Part shown: piece after piece, positions 7,995 to 16,315 of the stretch
How the letters are laid out: every line of letters starts with the position of its first letter
How positions within the stretch are numbered: the stretch's first letter is position 1
Assembly (NCBI GenBank): GCA_011049545.1
Contig: DRHQ01000061.1
Span: forward strand, 1 to 35,705
From: Candidatus Aminicenantota bacterium
GTDB lineage: Bacteria; Acidobacteriota; Aminicenantia; Aminicenantales; Aminicenantaceae
DNA: 35,705 bases
Reading direction: 5' to 3'
Translations under genes and position numbers: made by a program
The notes under the pieces: model-generated
What the model was told of the DNA's origin: nothing
Database searches by the model: none
Seen by the model: the letters and a program-made list of their open reading frames with translations, nothing else

Positions 7995-9119
7995 TTACAC
8001 CTTATATGGAGGAAACGAAATATCCAGCACATCGCACAGGGCCTCAATCAACTTGTGGTTTTGATTTTCTGTTCCGACTGTAATACGAATATGATTATCG
8101 AGACGGAAGGCCGGCCTGACAAGAATTCCCTTTTCGAGGAGGGCTTTATAAATTTCACCAGCCTTTCTCTCCATTTTTACCAGAATGAAGTTTGCATCTG
8201 AAGGGATCCACTCAAGACCCATTTCTCCAAACATCTTGTAAAGATAATCTTTGCCCTTGTTTACAATATTGATAGTCTGGCGAAGGTGTTCTGTATCTTT
8301 CAAAGCTGCTATGGCGATCATTTGCGCAGCCCTGGAAACGTTGAAAGGAAGGCGAAACCGGTTGATGGCCTTGATTATAGATGGGTGAGCTATAAGATAG
8401 CCAAATCTTAGGCCTGCTAAGCCCTGGGCTTTAGATAATGTTCTTAGTATTAACATATTGTTTTGGCCTGACCGAAATCGAGAAATAGTATCAGGAAAAT
8501 TGGGGATCTTGACAAAGTCGATGTAAGCCTCATCAGAAACCACAAAAACCTCTGGGGGAACACTGTCAAGAAATGAAAAGAATTCATCTCTACTCACTGA
8601 CCTTCCTGTGGGGTTGTTAGGGTTGCAAACGCAAATTAATTTGGTCAGTGGAGTTATCCTCTTTACCATGTCTTCCAAGTCAATCCCATATTCCTTAAGA
8701 GGGCTATAAACACACCTCCCCCTCATAGTTTTTGTTATGATCTCATAAAGTATGTAAGAGGGATCTCCTATGATCACCTCTTGACCCTCGCCGAGAAAAG
8801 CCATGGCGATAAGATAAATCAACTCACCTCCGCCATTTCCCACAAGGATCTCTTCTTTATGGAGCCCAAGATGTTTTCCCAATGCTTTCCTCAGGTCATG
8901 GTAAGTTGGATCCGGGTAAAGGTGGAGTTCTTTGAGGCAATCGTGGGCGGCCTCTATAGCTTTAGGAGGGGGACCGATAGGATTTTCATTAGAGCTTATT
9001 TTAATCACATTGGTTAAGCCCAGCTCTGCTTTTATTTCCTCTATCGATTTCTCTGGAACGCAGCCTTCTGTCTTCAATATGCCTGGGTTGAGAAGAGATT
9101 CAAGCCATTCCGTCTTCAC
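7995..9119 (-). CDS. HisC-like PLP-dependent aminotransferase
   Basis: The 374-residue class I/II aminotransferase resembles histidinol-phosphate/aromatic aminotransferases. Motifs: SSNENP near 43-48, NPNNPTG at 166-172, SDEAY at 195-199, and TLSKAQGLAGLR with the PLP lysine at K230. The start is GTG with GGAGGA about 5 bases upstream. No other histidine-biosynthesis gene is present. The neighbours are methyltransferases and a tautomerase, and IorAB lies on the opposite strand. It therefore more likely converts an aromatic or other amino acid to the 2-oxoacid than makes histidine. Members of this family often accept Phe, Tyr or Trp; that is family knowledge, not proof here. Confidence 0.88.
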   Translation of the reverse strand: MKTEWLESLLNPGILKTEGCVPEKSIEEIKAELGLTNVIKISSNENPIGPPPKAIEAAHDCLKELHLYPDPTYHDLRKALGKHLGLHKEEILVGNGGGELIYLIAMAFLGEGQEVIIGDPSYILYEIITKTMRGRCVYSPLKEYGIDLEDMVKRITPLTKLICVCNPNNPTGRSVSRDEFFSFLDSVPPEVFVVSDEAYIDFVKIPNFPDTISRFRSGQNNMLILRTLSKAQGLAGLRFGYLIAHPSIIKAINRFRLPFNVSRAAQMIAIAALKDTEHLRQTINIVNKGKDYLYKMFGEMGLEWIPSDANFILVKMERKAGEIYKALLEKGILVRPAFRLDNHIRITVGTENQNHKLIEALCDVLDISFPPYKV

Positions 9120-9194
9120 AGCTTCCTCCGTTTTTGCAGTTTTTCCTTCTAGTTATCGATATAGAAAAACGATAGATTGTTAGTAGGATTTCCT

Positions 9195-10577
9195 TTAATA
9201 TAAAAACTCGATCCCCATGTTAGAAAGCTCATCTTTGATTTTTCTGTACATATCAAAGTGCTCTTGAGTTGGGAGGGCGGTTGCCACATCATAGCACTCT
9301 TGATATTCTTTACCTAAGGGGGCAGTAGCAGCTTGTTCTTCATATATTGATAAGAGCCTTAAGGCAATATCATTCGCTTCTTCTCTGGTCATTCCTTGGC
9401 CCGCAACAGCATGTCCCACTTCCATTGCGATGCGTGCCTCCAGAGGAGTTGTCCGGTTTCGATGTTTATTGCGGGCCGCTCCTATTTCCCATAAGTGCCA
9501 GCTATTTACCGTGCTGACCAAAGCGTGACAAGCTGCTTCATAAAACACCATCTCAGTCATAGGGCCAGCATTAGTGTATCCTCCACTTTTATAGAGAAGT
9601 TTACTATTCCGGGCCATGGCCTGGCCTGCAACAGCGATTGGCCATAAAAGTTCCCGCGTGGTGTTTGAGGCCAAATTTAGATGGAATGGAAAGTGCAGAT
9701 TGTATATAGCTCCATGAATACACAGGCCATTCAGGCTGTAGGCTACCAGCGTTACTGCTACCCCTTCAGATCCACCACACCAACCGCCATAAATAGGACC
9801 CGTCAGGTTGCCCACATAGCATCCATATTGGGCACAGTGAACCACTCGATTGAGCAAGGTATCTGCGGTTTTAAACTCTGTCAGCGTCCCGATCAAGCGT
9901 GAATCAGTGGTCCGAACGCCCCAATTCTCGTTGGAAACAGCTATCTGCCCACTATCATGCTCTGCTGTCCCCACGGCCACTAAGAAAACTCCTGGGCGTC
10001 CGACCTGTTTGGCTGCCAAGCGAAGATTATAAATATGCTGGGTGCAGGCATTGATCTCAAAGGGTGATCCGGAACGGATCTTAAGCCCTATGGAATCCTC
10101 AAGGATCGGCGCACAAAAGCCATCTAAAAGCGGCTCCTTTAAATAGGCCAGGCACATCGAGTAATGAAGCTCTTCCGAACAGGTGCAATCCGGACTGAAT
10201 AGACAAAACGGCGGCTCCCTATCTTCAATCTTGCGGTGCTTCCATAAGACTGCGTCCTTACCAGCCCCTACCCAATACTGATCCTTAGCGACATAGAGCG
10301 CTTCCTTGATTTCATCATCGGAAACCTTGATAATCCGGTGCGTGTCCGTATTATAAAGCCCAACTTCTTGAAATAACTCCCACCCTGCCTTCCAAACTCG
10401 ATCAGCCAAATCATCATCGGCAGGAACTGGAGTCTTGGGATTGTATTTTATTTCATACTTTTTTACTATCTTTTGGAGGGTGGGTGAGAATATTTTGCTC
10501 AGAAATTCATCCTCATCACATTGTGGGCCAGTATTGGACCGCTCTTGAATCTCCCAAAGCCGATAAGGTGTTGACAT
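9195..10577 (-). CDS. MtmB-like corrinoid-dependent methyltransferase lacking pyrrolysine (copy 2)
   Basis: The 460-residue protein matches monomethylamine methyltransferase MtmB in length and motif order. The N terminus has AGWELFQEVGLYNTDTHR (about 64-81), then RPG near 194-196, a TEFKTAD segment, GPIYGGWCGG, and the C-terminal GKEYQECYD. In archaeal MtmB the residue after RPGM is pyrrolysine, encoded by TAG. Here the aligned position is about F198 and the frame has no interruption. It should transfer a methyl group from an amine or amino acid to the cobalt of the adjacent corrinoid protein (10644-11294). AAGGAGG precedes the ATG. It shares only moderate similarity with the second copy at 11353-12732, so the two probably differ in substrate. 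The alignment to MtmB is from memory. Confidence 0.85.
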   Translation of the reverse strand: MSTPYRLWEIQERSNTGPQCDEDEFLSKIFSPTLQKIVKKYEIKYNPKTPVPADDDLADRVWKAGWELFQEVGLYNTDTHRIIKVSDDEIKEALYVAKDQYWVGAGKDAVLWKHRKIEDREPPFCLFSPDCTCSEELHYSMCLAYLKEPLLDGFCAPILEDSIGLKIRSGSPFEINACTQHIYNLRLAAKQVGRPGVFLVAVGTAEHDSGQIAVSNENWGVRTTDSRLIGTLTEFKTADTLLNRVVHCAQYGCYVGNLTGPIYGGWCGGSEGVAVTLVAYSLNGLCIHGAIYNLHFPFHLNLASNTTRELLWPIAVAGQAMARNSKLLYKSGGYTNAGPMTEMVFYEAACHALVSTVNSWHLWEIGAARNKHRNRTTPLEARIAMEVGHAVAGQGMTREEANDIALRLLSIYEEQAATAPLGKEYQECYDVATALPTQEHFDMYRKIKDELSNMGIEFLY

Positions 10578-10643
10578 CTCAAAACCTCCTTAGATTACTC
10601 TCACATAAAGAGCCCAGGAATTTTTCTTCTTTAATCGACAGAT

Positions 10644-11294
10644 CTATTTTCTCTGTAAGAGTGCAGCCATTAGTTTAGAGGATGATCCGGCATCCGGACA
10701 ATAAAGGTCTGCCCCAATCCTATCGGCCCATTCCTGCGATGTAGGAGCTCCACCAATGACAACTTTATACTTATCCCTTAAATCCCGATCCTTTAACAAG
10801 TCGATAATCTCTTTTTGATGGGGCATTGTTGTGGTCATCAGTGACGAGGCCGCAATAAAATCTGCTCCCACTGCCTCGGCCTCTTTAATAAATTGCATAG
10901 AATCCACGTCATATCCCAAATCCTTCACCTCGAAATTGTTAGCCTCAAGCATAAGTTTGACGATATTTTTTCCGATTTCATGAAGATCTCCTTTTACCGT
11001 TCCTAATACCACTTTTCCTGCTTTCTTTGAGGCATACTCACCTTTTGAGGTTGATTCTAAAATCTTTGAGCCGAGAATATTCATTGCCAAAGTCATGGTC
11101 TGGGCAGATTCCATCATTCCAGGAAGAAATATCTCCAAACGGGCAAATCTGTCTCCAATTTTTTGCATAGTAGAAGTAAGCTGATCAGCTGTTTCCTGTA
11201 TATTAATATTTTGGTTCAATAGATCTCGGGCGATATCTTCTGCCTCCTTCTTAGAGCCGGTTTCAACAGCATGACAAAGTTTTGCGATCGACAT
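10644..11294 (-). CDS. Corrinoid protein of the MtmC/MtbC/MttC type (copy 2)
   Basis: The 216-residue protein has an N-terminal four-helix cap (about 1-90) and a C-terminal B12-binding Rossmann domain. The GDLHEIG motif supplies the cobalt-binding histidine H105 after D103. SSLMTTTM and GGAPTS follow, as in methanogen and acetogen methylamine corrinoid proteins. It carries the methyl group from the partner methyltransferase 66 bases downstream (9195-10577) to tetrahydrofolate or coenzyme M via another enzyme not in this window. An AGAGGTG ribosome-binding site lies upstream of the ATG. No corrinoid-reductive activase (RamA) gene is nearby. Confidence 0.9.
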   Translation of the reverse strand: MSIAKLCHAVETGSKKEAEDIARDLLNQNINIQETADQLTSTMQKIGDRFARLEIFLPGMMESAQTMTLAMNILGSKILESTSKGEYASKKAGKVVLGTVKGDLHEIGKNIVKLMLEANNFEVKDLGYDVDSMQFIKEAEAVGADFIAASSLMTTTMPHQKEIIDLLKDRDLRDKYKVVIGGAPTSQEWADRIGADLYCPDAGSSSKLMAALLQRK

Positions 11295-11352
11295 GTAGCA
11301 CCTCTTTATACGGCTTTTTCCACCTGCATCATTTTAATTTATGAATAACATA

Positions 11353-12732
11353 TCAGAGCAGCTTAAATTTAAGGCCCAGATCTTCCAGGGATTTTTTACT
11401 GTCTTCCCAGAGGAGAATATATTCATCTTTTGGCTTGATACTCACAGGATCATAGCATTCCGTAAAAGATTTACCTATAGGAGGATTGGAGATGTGCTTT
11501 TCATAGCGCTCCAAAAGAGCCTTCACAATCCGTCCCGCTTCTTTTCGTGTTGTCCCTCCTCTCGCTGTCACATGACCTACCTCTGCGTGCATCCTGGGTT
11601 CCATTCCACTACAGTGTAGCGGGTGTCTGTTCTTGGCAACTGCGCAGGGATTCAAATGCCATCCTGAAACAGTAGCTGCCACAGAGTGGGCAGCAAGTTC
11701 CCAAATTATTGTTTCTGTACAAGGACCTGAAGCCATGAAGGCGTTTGCTACTGTTACCAGATGTGTATTTCGTGCTAAGGCCTGCCCTGTAATGGAGATC
11801 AACCATATCATGTCCCGGGAGGTGTTGCAAATGTTATGAATATGAATAGGAAAGGCGTTATGCCGTTGAGCACGAAAAGAAATAACTCCCAAGATATGAT
11901 GGGCTACAAGCAAGGCAGCGGTTGCAGCGGGACCACCGCCATATCCCCCCATAAGAGGCCCATATAATCCTCCGATTACATAGGGGCTATTAATTAAAAA
12001 TGAGACCTTTTTTAACCTTTCATAATCGACCTTAAGTTCTGCAATGGCCGCAACAAACAATCCATCCCCAGCAAGAGCACCAAGCTCTGGTCTTGCGGCA
12101 GCAATTGTGGCATCAGTCCTCTCGGCAATTGACATGAAGTTGTGTATTGGAATTGTAGGTCGGCCTGCCAGCCTTGCAGCCTCACGCAGTTTAATTACAT
12201 TCCATATCCCTGCCTCCATTTCAACCGGGGAGCCTGAAGTTACAGGCATCCCTCTGTAGGTAGTAATTAAAGGGCCGGAAAAGGTATCGGCTATTGGTTC
12301 TTGAGCATAACTTTGACATATAGGGACAAAAAGCTCCTCTGTAACAGGTGTGCCAACAGCAGAGAAATTGACGACTGGATCCCTTGGGTCCTCCACCTCT
12401 CTATGTGGCATCTCAACAACGTCATTTCCTGATCCATAGACTGCCCGCTCGGGAGCACCTTCAAGGGCTTCCATGATTTCATCCTTTGTAAACTTAAGCA
12501 CCTTCCCTGTGTCAATGCAATAAATTCCTGTTTTCTCGAAAAGTTCTACACCTGCTTCGAACAAACGATCCGCCAGAGAATCATCAGTAGGCACTGGGTC
12601 TTCAGGGTCATACTTGATATCATAATCAGAAACAACCTGTGCCGCCACTTCTCCGATCATGCGGTCCCAGTCCTTTTCTGCTAAGATTTTACCATTTTCA
12701 GCTCTTTCCAAAACATCCCAAAATCTAATCAT
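11353..12732 (-). CDS. MtmB-like corrinoid-dependent methyltransferase lacking pyrrolysine (copy 1)
   Basis: The 459-residue protein aligns by eye with MtmB along its whole length. FEAGVELFEKTGIYCIDT (about 58-75), AGRP at 189-192, AELKVD, MGGYGGG, SGPCTE and GKSFTECYD are all in family order. The position of pyrrolysine in MtmB corresponds to about P195, and no amber codon interrupts the gene. Without pyrrolysine the methyl-donor chemistry must be different, as in the non-Pyl members of the separate MttB family that use betaines. The ATG overlaps the stop of the corrinoid gene (ATGA at 12729-12732) and has AGGAGG upstream. It is the first methyltransferase of the operon. Confidence 0.86.
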   Translation of the reverse strand: MIRFWDVLERAENGKILAEKDWDRMIGEVAAQVVSDYDIKYDPEDPVPTDDSLADRLFEAGVELFEKTGIYCIDTGKVLKFTKDEIMEALEGAPERAVYGSGNDVVEMPHREVEDPRDPVVNFSAVGTPVTEELFVPICQSYAQEPIADTFSGPLITTYRGMPVTSGSPVEMEAGIWNVIKLREAARLAGRPTIPIHNFMSIAERTDATIAAARPELGALAGDGLFVAAIAELKVDYERLKKVSFLINSPYVIGGLYGPLMGGYGGGPAATAALLVAHHILGVISFRAQRHNAFPIHIHNICNTSRDMIWLISITGQALARNTHLVTVANAFMASGPCTETIIWELAAHSVAATVSGWHLNPCAVAKNRHPLHCSGMEPRMHAEVGHVTARGGTTRKEAGRIVKALLERYEKHISNPPIGKSFTECYDPVSIKPKDEYILLWEDSKKSLEDLGLKFKLL

Positions 12733-13367
12733 TTTACTAACCTCCTGACTAAATTAACCGCCTCTCCAGCGTTTTCTCCATATCCGTCAGCCCCAATTTT
12801 CTCAGCCCAATCAGGGAGAACAGGGGCCCCACCGACAATTATTTTTACCTTTTTCTTAAGGTCACGATCCTGTAATTCTTTGATAACCCTCGGCATATGA
12901 ACCATGGTAGTCGTCATCAAAGCGGACATCCCTAAGATGTCTGGATTAAGCTCCTTGACCTTTTCTACAAAAGTGAGGACTGGTACATTATAACCAAGAT
13001 CTATGACTTTGAAGCCTACCCCCTCCAACATAACCCGCACGATATTCTTTCCAATCTCATGAACATCTCCTTCAACAGTGCCCAGGAGTATTAGACCTTT
13101 TTTGATATCAGCATTTCCAGGGCCCAGGTATGGACGCAAAGTCTCAGTTCCTGCTGTCATTGCCTCAGCAGCTTTCATCATATCCGGAAGAAAAATTTCT
13201 AGATCCTCAAACTTTTTTCCTACCTCCTCCATTGCCGGGCGAAGAGCCTTTTCAAGTATCTCCAGAGGAGCTAATCCTTGATCAATGGCTTTCTTTACAA
13301 GCTCCTTTATCTTGGTCGCTTCTCCTCTTAGGATTTCTTTTTTTAAATTAAGAATAATGTCATTCAC
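12729..13367 (-). CDS. Corrinoid protein of the MtmC/MtbC/MttC type (copy 1)
   Basis: The 212-residue protein has a helical cap domain (about 1-88) and a B12-binding domain with GDVHEIG (D101, cobalt ligand H103), SALMTTTM and GGAPVL. It is translationally coupled to the MtmB-like gene through the ATGA overlap, which shows the two form a pair. The start is GTG with GGAGGT about 6 bases before it. It is a clear paralogue of the 10644-11294 protein, so the whole C-B module was duplicated and then diverged. It is the first structural gene of the - strand operon. Confidence 0.9.
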   Translation of the reverse strand: MNDIILNLKKEILRGEATKIKELVKKAIDQGLAPLEILEKALRPAMEEVGKKFEDLEIFLPDMMKAAEAMTAGTETLRPYLGPGNADIKKGLILLGTVEGDVHEIGKNIVRVMLEGVGFKVIDLGYNVPVLTFVEKVKELNPDILGMSALMTTTMVHMPRVIKELQDRDLKKKVKIIVGGAPVLPDWAEKIGADGYGENAGEAVNLVRRLVK

Positions 13368-13491
13368 TTTTTACCTCCAATAATTCTGAAACTCTTTTAA
13401 CTAAACCCCTTTTTGTTTCTTTTCAATTGGCAGTATGATTTATCTGTTTATATTGTTTTATTATGATAGAGAGGGCAATAGTGATTAATTG

Positions 13492-13517
13492 GGTATGAAA
13501 CAGGTATATGAAATACC
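13492..13517. promoter_or_regulatory. Candidate regulator-binding repeats upstream of the methyltransferase operon
   Basis: The + strand shows GGTATGAAA at 13492-13500 and GGTATATGAAA at 13503-13513. The second also makes an inverted repeat with ATACC at 13513-13517. They sit about 125-150 bases upstream of the first operon gene, just after the PAS-LuxR regulator gene. This could be an operator for that regulator. There is no experimental or comparative support. Confidence 0.25.
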
Positions 13518-13558
13518 AAGTGAATTGCAATGAAAATTCTTGTAAGGAAAGTAATTAT

Positions 13559-14380
13559 TTAGAATTTACAAAGAAATGTGGCTAAGTTGATATGCTTATT
13601 AGATATTCCCACTTTATGCCTTATACTTCTGCGGTGTGTTTCGACTGTAAGTGAAGAGATATTTAATAGTCCAGAAATTTCTTTATTCCCAAGACCATTT
13701 TTTATCATATTGCATATTTCAATTTCTCTAGGCGTCAGCATAAAGTTTTTTTCTATTATTCTAGAGCCAAATGAAGATGTGATTTCTTTTAATAGAGTTT
13801 CGAGCAAATTTGCATATTTTCGGACAGATACATTCATTTTTAGCTTCGCTAATATTGGTAATGCTAACTCACTTACATTGATTGTTATGTTATCTCTTAT
13901 CATATTTTTTTCTTTCTCAATCTGCTCTATGAGTTCATGAAGTGCTATATTTTTTTGTTCTAAAGCTTTTTTTTGTTTTTGTAGCTCTCTCTTAGACTCT
14001 CTTAACGCTTTCTCCGCCATCTTTTGCTCAGTGATATCAATAGAAAAACCTAATATGCCGTCTACATGCCCATTTTCATCCATAATAGGCAACTTATCTG
14101 TCAGAATCCATTTTTTTCCTGAAGGAGTTTCAAGGAATTCGATTATGCTCCTTATCGGTTTCTGAGATTCTAATACAATCTTATCATGTCTCCAGCAAGC
14201 CTGTGCTTGCTTTGGAAATATCTCAAAGCTTGATTTTCCCTCTAAATCCTTTTTTGCTAAGCCCAATATCTGAGTAAAGGCTTTATTTGCGTAGATATAT
14301 CGATTCTCTTTATCTTTGTAGAAAACCATTGTTGGCATAATATCGGGTATTTTATGCCACTCTTCTCGAAGCTTTAACAA
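13559..14380 (-). CDS. PAS domain LuxR-type transcriptional regulator
   Basis: The 273-residue protein has an N-terminal PAS domain (about 10-115, with a PAC-like ILGFSIDITEQK end), a glutamate- and lysine-rich coiled coil (about 115-165), a linker, and a C-terminal LuxR/FixJ helix-turn-helix (about 207-270, LTPREIEICNMI and SLTVETHRRSI). No receiver domain is present, so PAS probably binds a ligand or senses redox. The start is TTG with GAGG upstream. The frame stays open for about 29 more codons upstream with no usable start, so the N terminus may have been longer in an ancestor. It points the same way as the methyltransferase operon and ends 191 bases before it, so it likely controls it. 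Confidence 0.85.
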   Translation of the reverse strand: MLKLREEWHKIPDIMPTMVFYKDKENRYIYANKAFTQILGLAKKDLEGKSSFEIFPKQAQACWRHDKIVLESQKPIRSIIEFLETPSGKKWILTDKLPIMDENGHVDGILGFSIDITEQKMAEKALRESKRELQKQKKALEQKNIALHELIEQIEKEKNMIRDNITINVSELALPILAKLKMNVSVRKYANLLETLLKEITSSFGSRIIEKNFMLTPREIEICNMIKNGLGNKEISGLLNISSLTVETHRRSIRHKVGISNKHINLATFLCKF

Positions 14381-14594
14381 TACTTCCTCATCTTTCTTTT
14401 TCTGGTAATGTCTTTCTAGCTTTCTATATAAAGAAGTTGTTTTTTTTATGCACTTGTTTAAATATTATAGAATATTTTCTTAGCAAATTGCAAGCACGTA
14501 ACTCGTCCCAAATCCACCGCCTAAAATTTTTTAATACTATTTGTATATCGGATGACATTGACCCTCTTCAACTTGCAGCGCTGCTGCTTTAAAC

Positions 14595-14750
14595 TCATCC
14601 GTAACATCTCATCAGGATATGCCTTCTCACAGATTCCGATAGGCCTACGATATTCGCTAAGCCCAAATACAAAGGTAGGACCCCTGGGGATGTTATCCCT
14701 CTCTCCCTTTGATCTTCTTCATACTTGAATGGAAATTCCTTTTGTGACAT
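14595..14750 (-). pseudogene. Truncated transposase N terminus, probably IS1380-like
   Basis: 51 codons read from ATG (AAGGTG ribosome-binding site) to TGA. The segment RGITSPGVLPLYLGLA followed by SESVRRHI resembles the N-terminal helices of IS1380-type DDE transposases. The DDE catalytic domain is missing and the other IS end comes only about 80 bases later, so this is a deletion derivative. The family call is from memory of the motif. Confidence 0.55.
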
Positions 14751-14759
14751 ACTTTTTTC

Positions 14760-14832
14760 ACCTTGCTGTGCCTTCACTCATTGGGTGAAGTTTTTTATGT
14801 AGTCTTATTTTACGATAAGACAACAGCAAGGT
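14760..14832. repeat. Three-stem structured element, copy 1
   Basis: The outer stem ACCTTGCTGT pairs with ACAGCAAGGT (10 bp). It encloses hairpin TTCACTC-ATT-GGGTGAA and hairpin GTCTTAT-TTTACG-ATAAGAC. A long T run follows on the + strand and a shorter one on the - strand. Copy 2 is at 20999-21075. Placed just ahead of the transposase start, it may shield the transposase from outside transcription. Confidence 0.65.
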
Positions 14833-14896
14833 TTTTTTATTTTTTTTGTGGTGGATTTGGGCCAGCTTCATTTTCTCGGCACGGAAGGAGGAAAAA

Positions 14897-16258
14897 ATGT
14901 CATCCATAGAAGATTCGGGTCGTGAAACCTGGCGAACACGCTGGGGGTTTATTTTAGCCGCTGCAGGTTGGAGCATTGGTCTGGGGAATATATGGAGGTT
15001 TCCCTATATTACTGGCAAATATGGTGGCGGTGCATTTGTGCTGCTTTACCTTGTTTGCATGTTTGTTGTGGCCATACCGCTTTTCACTGTCGAATTCAGC
15101 TTGGGAAGAGCATCAAAAAGCAGCATCACTACCGGCTATAGAAAACTTGCCCCCAGAAAGCCGTGGTTCATTGGGGGATGGGTAGGAATGATAAGCAACA
15201 TTTTAGTCCTCTCTTATTACACAATGATTATGGGTTGGCTAATTGCCTACTTATTCAAAACCTTAAGAGCTGAGTATTTCGGCATGACAGCAGAACAAAT
15301 TAGTGAACTTTTTGATAATTTTACAGCAAAAAGCAGCGAAGTATTCTTCTGGCAGATAGGAGTTTATGTAGTCTTAGGTATTATAGTTTCCAGAGGACTT
15401 GTTAAAGGAATAGAAGCGTTTTGCAAGGTAGCGATGCCTCTTCTTTTCTTAATGCTAATAGGATTAGGGATCTATTCGTTAACGCTTCCGGGAGCCTTAA
15501 AAGGTATCGAGTTTTACTTAAAACCTGATTTCACAAAAATAACCGGTGAAGCCGTTCTTGTAGCTATCGGACAAGTATTTTTCTCTGTAGGTATTGGTTT
15601 TGGAGCCACCTGGGTATATGGAAGCTATTTAGGTAGAAAGGCGAATATTCCGGGGGATTCAATCAGAATAGCACTAATGGATACTCTGGGAGCCTTGTTA
15701 GCAGGATTTATCATCTTTCCAGCAGCTTTCGCTTTTGGAGTGAATCCTGGCTCAGGTTATAATCTTATCTTTGTGACATTGCCCAATGTTTTTGGAGAAA
15801 TGCCAGGTGGAATTGTATTTGGAATCTTGTTCTTCTCCCTTGTCTCCGTTGCAGCTTTGACTTCCGGAATTGCCAGTATAGAAAGTATAGCCAGCTGGCT
15901 TATGGACGAATTGAAATGGGACAGATCGAAATCAAGAGCTAAGGCTGTTTGGATAGTACTAACTGGGTGTTTCATTTTGGGCATACCCATAGTGCTTTCT
16001 TTAGGATCCTGGGGTAATATTAAACTTTTCGGATTGAACATTTTCGGCTTTGTAGATTACGTTTCTGCAAATATATTATTAGTAATATCTGCTTTGACAA
16101 TGGCTCTCTTTGTTGGTTGGTCTCTTGGAATCAAGAAATTTATGGTAATGGCAAACGAAGGAGCAAAGAAGATGTTGGTAAAACCCTTTTGGGGATTACT
16201 GATTAAATATATAATCCCACTGTTAATCATAGCTTTGGCTTTTGATGCAATATTTTAA
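14897..16258 (+). CDS. Neurotransmitter:sodium symporter (NSS) family amino acid transporter
   Basis: From this ATG (AAGGAGGA directly upstream) the protein has 453 residues and 11-12 hydrophobic segments, the bacterial NSS size. The first membrane segment carries the family signature GWSIGLGNIWRFPY and KYGGGAF. NSS proteins import amino acids or related amines with sodium, as LeuT and TnaT do. A frame extending to 14846 would run into the IS remnant's terminal repeat and has no ribosome-binding site. Its position between the methyltransferase region and peptidase genes suggests uptake of an amino acid or methylated amine. The substrate is unknown. Confidence 0.93.
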   Translation: MSSIEDSGRETWRTRWGFILAAAGWSIGLGNIWRFPYITGKYGGGAFVLLYLVCMFVVAIPLFTVEFSLGRASKSSITTGYRKLAPRKPWFIGGWVGMISNILVLSYYTMIMGWLIAYLFKTLRAEYFGMTAEQISELFDNFTAKSSEVFFWQIGVYVVLGIIVSRGLVKGIEAFCKVAMPLLFLMLIGLGIYSLTLPGALKGIEFYLKPDFTKITGEAVLVAIGQVFFSVGIGFGATWVYGSYLGRKANIPGDSIRIALMDTLGALLAGFIIFPAAFAFGVNPGSGYNLIFVTLPNVFGEMPGGIVFGILFFSLVSVAALTSGIASIESIASWLMDELKWDRSKSRAKAVWIVLTGCFILGIPIVLSLGSWGNIKLFGLNIFGFVDYVSANILLVISALTMALFVGWSLGIKKFMVMANEGAKKMLVKPFWGLLIKYIIPLLIIALAFDAIF

Positions 16259-16271
16259 AGGATGATTTTAG

Positions 16272-16310
16272 GATATATTCATTTTTGCAAGATTATATTA
16301 TGAATATATC
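16272..16310. terminator. Hairpin between convergent NSS and dipeptidase genes
   Basis: A perfect 11-bp inverted repeat (GATATATTCAT and ATGAATATATC) with a 17-base loop lies in the 57-base gap between two convergent genes. It is AT-rich and lacks a clear T tract on either side, so it is a weak two-way terminator candidate. Confidence 0.4.
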
Positions 16311-16315
16311 TGCTT

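Larger units (their letters stand above)
14507..14861. mobile_element. Internally deleted insertion-sequence remnant with terminal inverted repeats
   Basis: A perfect 12-bp inverted repeat, CCCAAATCCACC at 14507-14518 and GGTGGATTTGGG at 14850-14861, bounds about 355 bases. Inside are the start of a transposase gene on the - strand (14595-14750) and a structured element (14760-14832) placed between the right repeat and the transposase start. I saw no obvious target duplication. The right end lies 35 bases before the NSS transporter ATG, so the element may influence that gene's expression. Confidence 0.6.

Noticed and set aside
7995-9119. Histidinol-phosphate aminotransferase of histidine biosynthesis
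   Set aside because: No other his genes are nearby; the operon is catabolic in character and HisC-like proteins often act on aromatic amino acids.
9195-12732. Pyrrolysine-containing methyltransferase genes
   Set aside because: Neither reading frame has an internal TAG, and no pyl genes are in the window.
13368-13558. Cobalamin riboswitch ahead of the corrinoid genes
   Set aside because: I looked for a B12-box-like core and found none in this 191-base stretch.
14846-14896. Earlier start for the NSS transporter
   Set aside because: The extension overlaps the IS terminal repeat and lacks a ribosome-binding site, whereas AAGGAGGA directly precedes the ATG at 14897.
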